Of a stretch of 64,000 nt of DNA, positions 21,333 to 32,044 are shown piece by piece. A model generated the notes under the pieces. The model saw only the letters and a program-made list of their open reading frames with translations, made no database searches and was not told where the DNA came from. How positions within the stretch are numbered: the stretch's first letter is position 1; every line of letters begins with the position of its first letter. The stretch comes from Paramoeba atlantica (lineage: Eukaryota; Discosea). The stretch spans positions 372,001 through 436,000 of the forward strand of contig CDRNVI010000140.1 in the NCBI GenBank assembly GCA_977017575.1, read 5' to 3'. The translations under genes were made by a program, and so were the position numbers.

Positions 21333-22541
21333 TTACAATTTTGAAAGTTCAGGGATTGGTTGATCATCCAAGAAACAGGAAACAATTTGATTGAATTGGG
21401 GAGCATATCGCAAATGAATGTTATGTTTTCCTTCTGGGAATTCAATCAAACGTGAATTGGAAATATGTTTGAGGAAATAGTGTGGGTGTTCTGGGGCGAC
21501 CATTGGGTCTTTCTTTCCGTGGAGGATGAGTGTGGGACATTCCACAGATTCGCATTCCTTTTTTTTGAAATGAATTTTTTTTATAATAATTAATATTATT
21601 AATTTTCTTTTGAAAATTGTATAAAAAGAGAGAAAAGAATTGAAGAGCATGTCCTTCATCACACATCACACAGACAAATAAAAATAAAAAGAGTGGAGAA
21701 CCTTTCGACAGACCTCTCCTTCTTTTTCAGTGACAAATTCTTTGACAACATCACAATATTGAGACCACATTTGTTGAAGAACTTCAGTTCCATAAACTTT
21801 TTCTAATGGTTCTCTCATTCGGGCACTCCAGTTTTTGATATCTCGAGTATTGTTGATTAATTCCGTATCTATGAAGTTCCTTGAATTTAGAAAGAGAAAG
21901 AGAAAAAAGAAAGAAAAAGAAAAACCTTGTGGAGTAAAATAAGCATTCCCACCAAACAAAACCAACTTTCTAACAGAAGAAGGAAACAAAGAAGCCAAGA
22001 GAACAGCAGAATTTGCACCATCACTCCAACCCATAACATCAAATCTTTCATTTTCATATCCCAAACATTTCATGATTTGGAAAGCATCTTTTGCATCTTG
22101 AGAGTAGAAAGAGAGAGAGAAAGAGCGGTTGGGAGGGCGAGAGAGGCCGTATCCTCTTGGATCGAATGAGATGGTTGGGCGAGAGAGAGAGAGAGAAGAG
22201 AGTTGGGGGAGGAAGTCTGATTTGGCTGTTCCTAACGCTCCTGGGAGGCAGATGATTGGTGTTTGTTTGTTTTTGTGTTCTTTTCCTTTCTCTATTATGT
22301 GGAAGGGGATGGTTATTTCTCTTTCTTTTCCTTCTTCTTCTTCTTTGGAATGGATGTGGATTGTTTGGGAATCTTCTTCGGTGATTGGGTTGTCCATGTT
22401 TGTTGTTTGTTGTTTTGGGAAATGGGTTTTTGAAAAATATTTGTTTGTTGTTATTGTTGTTTGAATTCGAGAAAGATGAAATAAAGAGAGAGGGGAGGAG
22501 ACGAAAGAATACAAAGAACGGTTGGTCAAACAAGGCAACAT
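21333..22541 (-). CDS. BPHL: BPHL-type alpha/beta hydrolase (valacyclovirase-like)
   Basis: Serine hydrolase of the BPHL family; mammalian BPHL hydrolyses amino-acid esters and some thiolactones. Three exons with closed phases: 22541-21926, 21868-21702, 21557-21333. The nucleophile Ser (about residue 173) is in FDVMGWSDG, the acid in HGKKDP, and His in PEGKHNIHLRY, all as in BPHL. The conserved NTRDIKNWSARMREPLEKVYG segment (first 20 residues match the family pattern) is also present. The first ~48 residues are rich in Ser, Thr, Arg and Lys with no acidic residue, consistent with a mitochondrial presequence. It is divergent from the ZIP gene, whose start is 218 nt away. Confidence 0.9.
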
Positions 22542-22758
22542 TAGACGAGCGAGAAAGAGAGTGAAATAAGAGAGGGAAATTTTTGTGTGTCGAAGATAAC
22601 TTTTTCAGGGTGTTTTGTCCGTTCGGTATCTCTTTCTCCTTTCTCTCTCTTCTCTCTCGAACGAATTTACGTGTCGTCCAAAAAAAAATCTTTGACCATC
22701 TATCTTAAGAAAAGAAAAAGAAAAAGAAAAGAAAAATTGTCCCAAAAAAACAAAAGAA

Positions 22759-23925
22759 ATGGAAGAAGAGACAACAACAAACTCCTCTCTCTTTGTGGCG
22801 ATCTACGCTCTTTTAAGTGGGGTCGCTCCTCTCTGTTCCGCTCTCTTTCCCCTTCTTCTCTCTTCTAGAGGGGGGAGTGGGTTCTCTCCTCGAACCACTT
22901 ATATTCTTTTGGGGTTTTCTGCTGGTTTGTTGTTTGCGATTGCAACTTTGGATTTGATTCCAACTGCTGTTCAAATGGAATCTTCTTCTTCTTCTTCTTC
23001 TTCTCATCATCATCAAGAAGAAGAAGGGGCCTCTTCGCATGCTCATTTCCACACAAATCAAGATGTTTCAGAGAAGGAGATGAGTGAGGATCATCATCAT
23101 GATCATTCTTCACTTTCGATGGTTCTTTTCTCTCTTTTCTTCTTCTTCTTCTCTTTGTTTTGTAGTTTTTTTTTTCTTTTTTTCTAATTCTCATATCTCT
23201 CTTGGTCGAATTTTTAGGTTGGTGTTGGAGTTGGTTACTTTTGTCTTCTTTTTGTCGAACAACTAATGGCTTCGACCGGCCATGGCCATTCTCACGGGAT
23301 TGTCAAAAAAGATAAAAAGAAAGAAAAAGAAGGTGGTGAAGAAAAAAGAAAGAAATTCCAAAGAACTTCAACATCAACAACAGATTTCAAAGTATCAATT
23401 GTCCCAGGATCATATGAAGACGACGAAAAAATGACCATTGATGAAATGTCGCTCGACGAGGGGACATCTCCCCCAATCTCTTCTTCTTTATCTCTCATTG
23501 TTCCTGTTGGGTTGGGGATTCATTCAATTGTTGATGGTTTGATTGTTGCTGGAGCCATGAGCGCATCAGATGAGATTGGAATGAAGGTTATATTCGCAAT
23601 CATTCTCCATAAAATCCCAGATGGAATCGTTCTCTCTTCAGTTTTGATTCACCAGTTGGAGAAAAGAACGCTCATCATCATTGTTCTTGTGTCTTGTATG
23701 ACTCCTTTTGGAATCTTTTTAGGCACATATCTCTTTAGTGGATTAGAAATATCTCATCTTGCAATTGTTTTGGGTTTTGGGAGTGGCACATTCATCTACA
23801 TTAGCGCGACTGGTATTGTTCCTGAACTGACTGCACACAGAATCTTTGCTCTCCCCGCTTTGATCGCCTTTGTAATTGCTTACTTATCCATTCTTATGAT
23901 GGAATCTCTTCTCCACGCTCATTGA
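22759..23925 (+). CDS. ZIP-family zinc/iron transporter
   Basis: Divalent metal transporter of the SLC39/ZIP family, about 356 residues, two exons (22759-23121 and 23218-23925). Transmembrane segments: residues 10-30, 45-67, then GVGYFCLLFVEQL opening exon 2, and four near the C-terminus. The signature metal-site helices are HSIVDGLIVAGAM and HKIPDGIVLSSVL. Loops are His-rich (SSHHHQ, SEDHHHDH, GHGHSHG), typical of metal sensing. The family normally has eight membrane helices, which fits. The subfamily cannot be settled by eye. Confidence 0.92.
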
Positions 23926-24373
23926 GATCATCCTCCACACAACCAACAAAAAGAAAGTTTTACCAACACGTTTTTGTATATTATGGTGTAGGGGTAGTGG
24001 GTGGTGGGGTGTGTAAAAGAGGGTTGTTTTCCTGTTGTGTGGAACTTCGGAGAGGATTTTTTCCAAAAATGAGGTGGAAATATTCCCCAAAACCAACCAA
24101 CCATCCTCCACAATGTGTGAATCGTTTTTTTATTTAATGTTTTTGACTTTTTGAATGTGTTGTGCCAATCACGGACAAACACAAAATTGAGAAGGGAACA
24201 TCTCCGCCCCACGGATCGTTCCGTTCCATAAAATCTTCTCTTTCTTCTCTTTCTTCTCTTTCCTCTTTTCTTTTCCTCTCGCATTATTCTTTTGTGTTGC
24301 CACGCACAAAAAAATAACAATAAAAAACCGAGATATATACAAAGAACCACGCTTCAAAATATCCTCCTCTCTT
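23926..24373. other. Convergent spacer, ZIP / small zinc protein
   Basis: 448 nt between two 3' ends. T- and TTC-rich runs near 24230-24290 and scattered AATAAA-like motifs are the only notable content. No gene was seen. Confidence 0.6.
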
Positions 24374-24751
24374 TTACCCAACGTGAGTATGAGAATGGGA
24401 ATCTTTCTCCAAAATACTCTTACAATAACCACAACGGACCTCTCCCAAATCGGAATGGGCCATCCCAATTTTTGCATGGTCTGTTTGCTTTCGGTGAGAT
24501 TCGATACCATCAAATCGTTTGACCATAAAACCACAATCGAAACATCGATAACTCATTGGCATGATAGCAGAAACTAAGAGCTCTTCATCACTGATTGGAT
24601 AACGTGTCTTGCCGCAGAGAGTGCAGGTGGAAGATGCTGTAAAGAATGGAGTGGAGGGTTTGGGAGGAAGAGGAGGAGCGTCTTGAGGTTTGCTCGGGTA
24701 ATCAGGTAAGCCAGCAATTGATTTAATAGAAGCTCGAGGGTTTGATGCCAT
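24374..24751 (-). CDS. Small zinc-binding protein of unknown function
   Basis: Single exon, 125 residues, start MASNPRASIKSIAGLPDYPS. A proline-rich N-terminus (PPLPPKPSTP) precedes CTLCG, then a zinc-finger-like CFDCG with HRKQTDH 15-20 residues later, and CGYC near the C-terminus. Spacing suggests two or three metal sites, one CCHH-like. I do not recognise the family. An in-frame extension to 25000 is hydrophobic and crosses the presumed promoter, so the inner ATG is preferred. Confidence 0.6.
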   Translation of the reverse strand: MASNPRASIKSIAGLPDYPSKPQDAPPLPPKPSTPFFTASSTCTLCGKTRYPISDEELLVSAIMPMSYRCFDCGFMVKRFDGIESHRKQTDHAKIGMAHSDLGEVRCGYCKSILEKDSHSHTHVG

Positions 24752-25322
24752 ATTTTGTGGAGGGGGGAGGTGGATGTGGTGGGAGAAGGTGTTGTTTCTG
24801 AGACCACACTCGTAACGGAAAGAAAGAAGAAGAAGAGCGTGCTCCAAAAGACCCAAAACCCAAAAACAAAAAAAAAACAAAAAAAAAAAGTGATACCTCA
24901 AAATTTTATGGATGGTATTTTTAAAATTTATTTTATGCTTGATTACCATAAATAATAAAAATAAAAAATCAGTCAATTTTTCGGGGATTGGTTTTTCCAT
25001 TTTGAATGTAAAAAAAGATAAAAAAAGAATTTAAGAACCGTCATAAAAATAATTAAAAAATCCACCCAAAAACCCTTTTTGCACGTTGCAACAACAAACA
25101 ACAAACAACAAAACAACACTTTTTGTTGTTTCTTTTTCTGTCATTTTTCTTTCTTCTTTTTTTCTTTCCACTTTTTTCTCCCCGGGTTCACAAAACCAAC
25201 CCACCACAAACTCTTTCCTTCCCCTTGAAATTTCCACCCGTTTGTTGTTGTTTGTGCCCTTCTCTTGACCTTTTTGTCCCTTTTCGAAGAAGCTCCTTCA
25301 TCTCCCCGAATATCAAATAATA
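24752..25322. other. Divergent intergenic region
   Basis: 571 nt between the small zinc protein and the acidic coiled-coil gene. A-rich near 24860-25030 and T/C-rich near 25110-25270. No gene is evident. Confidence 0.6.
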
Positions 25323-26266
25323 ATGGCTGACAAAGAAGAAGAAACCAGCGAAGACAGATCAACCGATGATACTTATTCATCCGAGACCGATTCCTCTGAC
25401 TATTCAAGCGATTCTGATGATTCTGATGAAGGAGATGAGTCTGATGATTCTTCCGATGATGAAAGTTTTGGAGCGTCTCCATCTCAAACAAAGGATAAAC
25501 TCAAGTTGGTCCTCCCAACCCGAGAGGTGATCGAAGATGAGAGTTTAGGTTTTTTTTTCTTTTGATATTTTATTTTAATTTTAAAAGAAAATACCACAAT
25601 CACCCAACGAAGACAAACACAAGGAAAGAATTTCCCCCCCAAAGTTCCAAAAAAAGGAAAATGATTCGGAAGAAAGAACAAAAACTGACTAGATCTAATG
25701 GAAAACATAATATAATAGGGATTGGTGAACTGCGAGAAAATTTAGAAAAATATCGCCGTCGAGTTCGTCAAATGGAATTGTATTCTGAACAACTCAGTTT
25801 TGTTTCTTTTTTTTTTTTTTGGTCTTTATGTTTGTGCTTTGTGTAATGTGAATCTCCTGTTGTTTTTCCATTTAAAATTTGCTTGAATTGAATGCCCTCT
25901 GTTTCTTGATTGAGTTGACTCTTACCCTCCTCCCAAAAAAAAGGATACCAGTTGAATCGAACAGTCGATGCTGTTGTGATCCTCCAACTCCAAAGAGAAC
26001 GGGACCTCGCCTACATCGCAAAACTGAAAGAAACTGTGGAAGAAAGCACCGGAAAGAAAGCTCCTTTGTATTTGGATTTGGATTTGCAGATGGTTCATAG
26101 TTCTCCTCAAGCAGAGTTAATCCCAACCCCCAATGCTCTTGATTTAAAGAAGGTCGAAAAAGCGAAGAAACCCAAGATCTCAAAGAGAACGAGCTCATTT
26201 TTTGGAAAAGTAAGAAAAGGAAAGGCTGACCAGAAGAAGGGAACAGATTCCCCCCTCAAATTTTGA
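25323..26266 (+). CDS. Acidic N-terminus, coiled-coil protein of unknown function
   Basis: Three exons with closed phases (25323-25548, 25719-25796, 25944-26266) give about 208 residues. Residues 1-60 are almost all Asp, Glu and Ser, a low-complexity acidic tail. Residues 75-140 form a coiled coil, including ENLEKYRRRVRQMELYSEQL and RERDLAYIAKLKETVEE. The C-terminus is Lys-rich and basic (KKPKISKRTSSFFGKVRKGK), possibly nuclear or nucleic-acid binding. No family recognised. Confidence 0.7.
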
Positions 26267-26666
26267 GACATTTTTTTCATTTCATTCCGAACGCACCAAT
26301 TCATCTCTGGTATTTATTGTTGGTGGAACGACATTTTTGTGTTGTGAGAAGATAGAAAACCAGGAATGTAAAAATACAAAAAAGAAGAAAAGAAGAAGAC
26401 TGTGAATAGGTTTCTCACTCTCCAAAAGAAGAATTATGTTGTATAATATGAATAAATAATCTCCTCCAAAAAGAAACAAATGACAATCACAACACAAAAC
26501 ATCATTTGGGAGACTCGGAGTTTGTGTGTCTGTTGGGAATTTTCGTTGAATGGTGGTTCTCTTCACCCCATCTTTTTGTTGATTGTGAAAAATTGAAGAA
26601 AGGAATTTCAGTTGAATGAAATCGGCTGAAGGGCTCAAAAAAAATTGACCCCACACCCCCCTCTTT
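26267..26666. other. Convergent spacer
   Basis: 400 nt between two gene ends. Nothing recognisable beyond A-rich stretches and likely poly(A) signals. Confidence 0.5.
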
Positions 26667-27325
26667 TCACATATTTTCTGAGAGTCCATTGTATTCGCGA
26701 ACCATTCTCTTTTGTAAAAAATTCCAATTATCAATCTTTTTCTTTTCATTTTCAAAAACAAAAGGAATTTAAATAAAACCTTCATGTTGTTGACAAACTC
26801 TTCTGAGTCCTCAGGAGAGATGAGGAGATCGCATCCTTCTCTCTCAATCAAAACAACATCATCCAGTGCAGTCGCAAATTTCATTCGACATTTGCATTGG
26901 GGGTTCTATTAAGAAAGAAAAAAACATAATTGAACCAAAAATGAAGAAAAGAAAAAAGAGAAAAACTTGAAAGTTGGAGTTCTACAAACCACTTCACCAA
27001 TCGAAATCGGACGCACATCCAAAACAGAATCAAATCCGAACGAAAACGAAACAGGCCAACCAGCTTGAATAACTAATTTCCCATCTCCCAAGAAGTAATT
27101 TTGGGGCATAATACACCATAAAAAGAGAATTGTGATACACAAACTTAGGATCAAACTCAAACTAACTTCGATTTTCAAATTGACAAACGTGAAGTAAACC
27201 CACAAACCAAAGAGCAAAACGGGTCCAAACCCAATCAATATTTTCGAGATCGGATCATACTTTGGATCATAATTCTTTTCTTCACTTAAACCACCCTCAT
27301 TATCAGTTAATTCCTTTTGGACCAT
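26667..27325 (-). CDS. bPH-like membrane protein, paralogue A
   Basis: Three exons (27325-26993, 26905-26780, 26708-26667) give 166 residues. Two membrane helices (residues about 30-55 and 60-80) precede a PH-like fold: KLVIQAGWPVSFSFGFDSV, LDVRP, KFATALDDVVLIEREG, DLLISPEDSEEFVNNM. The GWP, LDV, ATA and ISP..F pattern resembles bacterial PH-like domains of the bPH_6/DUF1200 group. Role unknown. It is divergent from paralogue B (225 nt between starts), and the tiny last exon (RMVREYNGLSENM) is shared with B. Confidence 0.75.
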
Positions 27326-27550
27326 CGAAAAAGAATGATTGTCCAAAAAATTGTTCACTTCTCTTCGAAAAGGATTCCGAACAACAAAAAAAAACGAAAA
27401 AACAGAAAAATTAGTATTTTCTTTATTTAGGTAAAAAAGATGTTTGTTAACAACCTTATATGGTAAAGAAATGTTCAAGACAAATTTTTCCACTCTTTTT
27501 CGTTTTCGTTGTGAGAAAAGAGGGAGAAAAGAGAAGAGAGAGAGAGAGAG

Positions 27551-28151
27551 ATGGTCTTTGACGAAGCTTCGAGGCAGAGGCTTGTTTATCCTGCAAAATA
27601 TGATTTGGTAACTTATATTCTGGTTGGGATATCGCCTGCAATACTCTTGGGATTGATGGTATTTTATTTGTGGATTGGGGCGTATCTTGCAACTGGGATT
27701 ATGATAGGAAGTTTTTTGTTTGTTTCTCTTCTTCTTTGGTGTTGTTTGCCTCAGAGCTATCATCTTGATGAAGAGGACTTAGTTATTCGAGTTGGTTGGC
27801 CAGTGCGATACAAATTTGCGTTTGGATCTATTCTGGATGTCCGTTCGAGTGACTATGGTGAAGTATGAAGTTGATTTTCAGTTTTTCATCTTTTTCTCTT
27901 TTTTGACTTTTTTTTTTTTATTCGATACAAGAATGCATGCAAATGTCGAGTGAAATTTGTGACTTCATTTGGTGATGTTGTTTTGATTGAGAGGGATGGT
28001 TGGGATCTCCTTATTTCTCCTCAAGACCCTCAACAGTTTATTGCTGACATGAATGTTTCTTTTTCTTTTTTGTTTCTTGTTTTTGAAAGAAGTTAACATT
28101 TTTTTTTGAATGCAGAGAATGGTGAGGCAATACAATCGAGGGGAGGTGTGA
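27551..28151 (+). CDS. bPH-like membrane protein, paralogue B
   Basis: Three exons (27551-27862, 27932-28054, 28116-28151) give 156 residues. Start MVFDEASRQRLVYPAKYDL, then two membrane helices (VTYILVGISPAILLGLMVF and an adjacent one), then the PH-like part: LVIRVGWPVRYKFAFGSILD, VKFVTSFGDVVLIERDG, DLLISPQDPQQFIADM. Intron positions match paralogue A. It is followed head-to-tail by paralogue C. Confidence 0.75.
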
Positions 28152-28465
28152 AAAAATGCCACACACACAAAAAGACCATTTAATACTCAAAAAACAAAGA
28201 TGTGTTTCTTTTCTTTCCCCAAACCAAAAGTCAAACAAAAGAATTCTTAGAAATTTTTTATTCATTTTGAAGATGTGTTGGTGTTCTTTTAATCACCAGA
28301 GGCCATATTGGTCAAACAATTTCATCATTCGATTTACAACTCAATCGAAAAGATTTCAGACAATCTCATTTTTCTTCGTTAATTTTTGTTCTCTCTCTCT
28401 TCCGTTTCTTTTTGTGAAAAACCGCTTGGCTTCGATTCTCCTCTCCCCCTCCTCGCCTCTGGAGA
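28152..28465. other. Spacer between bPH paralogues B and C
   Basis: 314 nt with no gene seen. C/T-rich just before the paralogue C start, as at several other starts in the window. Confidence 0.55.
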
Positions 28466-29489
28466 ATGGCGATGAAGCCAATCACAAGTGGCTCTTGGGA
28501 AACGACAAGACCAACCTTCATGCTCTATTCTGTTCTGATTTTTGTTTTTTTGTTGATTACCATTCTTCTGTTCGACTTTTTGGTCATGTTATCCTTCCTT
28601 CCTGTTTGGGGTTTGGTCATGGCTCTGGCATTCGAGGCTGATCGAAGGAGATCCATGAAGATTCAAAAGAGAATCAACAAGAATGAAGGAGGAGATGAAA
28701 GTATTGTTGCTGTGGCAAAATATGGTGAGGTTGAAGAGCTGTTATCGTTTCTATGGCAAAATATGAATGGGATATCTCACAGCTTTTTTCCTGCAATCCC
28801 AATACTTGTCTTCTGGATGATTATCTTTTCCACATTGGTTGTAACTCAAACAATGAGTTTCTCGTACACTCCCTTCATCTTCCTTTTCATTCTTCTTTTT
28901 TTTATCTCCCGGGAGTCTCATCTTGTCATCGCTTTTCTCCAATTCAATGAGAAGGGTTCAAGACCAGAAGAGAAGGTTGTTCATGCAGCAAACTACGACT
29001 TTCTGATGATCTTGATCATTGGAATTGGGCCTGTAGTTCTTTTGGTCTCAGTTGTGTTCTTTTTATGGAGAGGGGGAAATGATGCTCTCACTTTCACTTA
29101 CATCTTGGTTGGGAGTTTATTTCTTGTTGCCCTTTTTTTTTGGGTTTATTTACCTCAAACATTCGAATTGGAAGAGAAGAACTTTGCAATTTGCTCTGGT
29201 TGGCCAATGAGATACAAATTTGAATTTGATTCTGTTTTGGATGTTCGTCCTGTTGATAAATACGAATGCGAGTGTTATCTCAAACTTGCGACTGCATTCA
29301 ATGATATCATTTTGATCAAAACGAAATATTGCAATATCCTAATTTCTCCTCAAAACTCACATCAGTTTATCGAAGACATGAAGGTTTTTCCCTTTTCTTC
29401 CCTTTGTGAATTTAGAAAGATTGACAAGTTCTTTTTTTCAGAAAAAGATGCAAGTGAAGTTTTTTTACAAAAAGAAAGAGAGCATTTGA
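28466..29489 (+). CDS. bPH-like membrane protein with extended N-terminus, paralogue C
   Basis: Two exons (28466-29383 and 29442-29489) give about 321 residues. The C-terminal half matches A and B: FAICSGWPMRYKFEFDSVLD, LKLATAFNDIILIKTKY, NILISPQNSHQFIEDM and a short basic last exon. The N-terminal ~170 residues are new and hold about four further hydrophobic helices around a charged loop (ADRRRSMKIQKRINKNEGGD). The intron after LDVRP seen in A and B is absent here. Confidence 0.75.
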
Positions 29490-29603
29490 GAGTAAAGTTT
29501 TTTTTCGGTGGGTTCGCAAAAGTGATTCTTCGTTCCAAAAGATAAAGAAAAAGATATTTGATTTCGTTTTTATTATTTTTTTATGTGTGATATGGGGGAA
29601 GAA

Positions 29604-31599
29604 TTAATCAAAACGAGCTTGCCAGACCACAATATGATAAGGCTGATCAACTCCTTGGGTTGCGAGAATAGAGCCATAAACACCAATCTTAACCTCAGCA
29701 GATTCGTCAACATGCGCAACAATTCGGTGGATGTTTGTGTTCGTTTCGGTTTCGGAAAGATCGAATGTTGAGAGGGTGGGGTGGTCACCTTGGGATTGGA
29801 AGAGCCAGACGTTTCCAATTGAAATATCCTCTCTGTAAAAGAAAAGTTTTTTTGAGTTTGACGATTTTTAATTGTCTTGTACACATTGAAAGGGTGGGGA
29901 GAAAAAGAGGAAAGATAATAAAAAAAAAGGGTGAAAAAAGAAAAAGTAAAAAAGAATCACTTACTTGAGGGCGATGGTAATACGAGTTCCAGGGACTGCC
30001 TGAAAACGATAGTAATTCCATTGACCATTTTGAACCACACCAGAGTGTTCTACCCCATTCTCCATGACCACACTCTTTAAACTACAGTCTTCACTAGTCC
30101 AGTCATCTTTACAAAGGCAGTGTCCAGCAATACAGGTTCCATGATTCTCATCAGTACAGTCATTCGGACATCTGAGGGTAATGCTCCCGCTCAGTTCGTA
30201 CGAACAATCTTTGTATCCAAAAATACCAACGTGCCTGACATAATCATTTTGAGAAAAAAGAGAAAAAAGCTTTCAAAAGAAGAAATAAAGGGGAAGAAAG
30301 AGAAAAAGAAAAAGAAAAAGAAAAAGGAAATAAAAGAGAAAAGGAAGATTTTAAAATTATAAAAAACAGAAACACAAACCATTGAGCCAACCCAGGATTT
30401 TGGATGGTAAGACTAATATTATCACGAAAACTAATATCTCGATAATCGAATCTCGATTTAGTAGGTTCCTCATCGCCTTGTCGAACATACAAATCACAAT
30501 CGGCTTGATCGTTCAACTGACGAAGACTGAGTTCGATATTATTGGTTGTATAAGTTCCAAACGCAAAAAAGTTCCAAATATTGCCACCCACATATCCAGA
30601 GTATTTTGTTCCATCAAGGGCGATTTCAGCCACTCGTCGTTCGCAAATCTCGCCACTGTAACCAGGTTGACAGACACAATCAAAAGTATCACTACAAGCA
30701 CCATGCGCCTCTCCAGAACATTGATTGGGACACTCAGAATGTGCTTCAAAAGAAATTGAATAATCAGCTGAGTCAGTAAACCCAAACACACCAATATAAT
30801 AAGTTCCAACAATTGCTCCAGAAAGTCTCAAAGTGGAGTGAGAAGATGTGGTGGTATCTCTGGCATCGAAATTTGTCATAGAAGGAATAGACCCAAACTT
30901 GACGTAAAGATCAGCATCTTGGTCTTCCCCCTCTGTGTCCAGCGTGATATTGACTGTGTTTTCGGAGTTTTCAAAAGAATAGTACTTCCATTTTCTCTTA
31001 CCAACATGACCATTCACTGGATTATTTGGTGTGAGAGAAATAACAGCTTGACTACAATCTTCTCCGACAAATCCTGTTCGACAAGTACACACTCCATCGA
31101 AACTACAGCTCCCATGTCCAGAACAATCATTGGGACAAGCGGTTTTCAAAGTGGCCATCACTGTGAAATCAGAACCCAAAAACCCATAGACTCCCACATA
31201 ATAAACTCCTTCAGGTGATTGAATCTCAAATTTCATTCTCTTACTTGTTGAAATATCTCTCATATCGTATTCTTGTCGACTGGGGTACTTGTCCAAACGA
31301 ACATAGGCATCGATATCTCCTCCAGATCCAGTTTGGTTCACTTCAAATTCAATACTCGATTGTTGAGATCGACCAAAGAAATGAAAGAATTTCCATTGAC
31401 GAGTTTCAACTCGAGAGTCGACAGGAACATGGTTGGCCAACCCAATATCTGAAATCGAACAATCATCTCCAGACCATCCCGCCATACACTGACAAACGTC
31501 AGCAGGAGAACAGTCTCCGTTTGGTGGGGAACAATTGTTTGGGCAGTAAGCATTGATTGAAGCAATTGCCACAATCAAAAAAAGAATTAAACTCTTCAT
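29604..31599 (-). CDS. Secreted protein with alternating EGF-like and PPC-like domains
   Basis: Three exons (31599-30380, 30234-29965, 29832-29604), closed phases, about 570 residues. The signal peptide is MKSLILFLIVAIASINA. Four EGF-like modules: CQCMAGWSGDDC, CTCRTGFVGEDC, CVCQPGYSGEIC and CLCKDDWTSEDC, each preceded by a CPN.C opening. Each is followed by a beta-rich unit of about 110 residues ending in a repeat such as GVYYVGVYGFLGSDF or GTYYIGVFGFTDSADY, which resembles bacterial pre-peptidase C-terminal (PPC) domains. Probably an extracellular or matrix adhesion protein; no catalytic domain. The exon 2 donor is a canonical GTAAGT, rare in this window. Confidence 0.85.
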
Positions 31600-32044
31600 C
31601 TTTTCTCTCTCTCTCTCTCTTTGTTGGAGCACCAAAAAGAAAAAAAAAAAAAGAGGGGAGAGAAGACAAAGAAAAGAGACAGAAAAAGCGTTCGACACGC
31701 AACTAAATTAGATCCCCAAATTTAGAGTTGTGTTTCTATTTTTTAGACTCTTTTTTTGATTCAACGAAGCATTTGAAAACGTGTCAAAAACAATCTCAAA
31801 TAATTGACTTTCAAATCTAAATGAAGTACTTTTATAATTTTTTAATTTGTATTTTACTGTATCAATAATTACAAAAAGGATCATGTTACTTTACGTTTTT
31901 GATTTGTTGTTTTTCTGTGAACCAATCCCGCTCATGGAAACTTCGGTGAACTTGTTTTGGTTTTCTTTTTTTTTGTTTTTGTTGTTTGTTGTTTGTTTTT
32001 TGCAGAAACAAGTTTGTTGACAGTAATATCTGAAGGGTTGAACA
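31600..32044. other. Divergent spacer, EGF protein / sirtuin-kelch
   Basis: 445 nt with a GA/CT run next to the EGF start. Otherwise AT-rich with no recognised element. Confidence 0.55.

Noticed and set aside
23985-24350. Minus-strand frame of 140 residues downstream of ZIP
   Set aside because: Mixed low-complexity composition, no domain, and it spans the convergent 3' ends.
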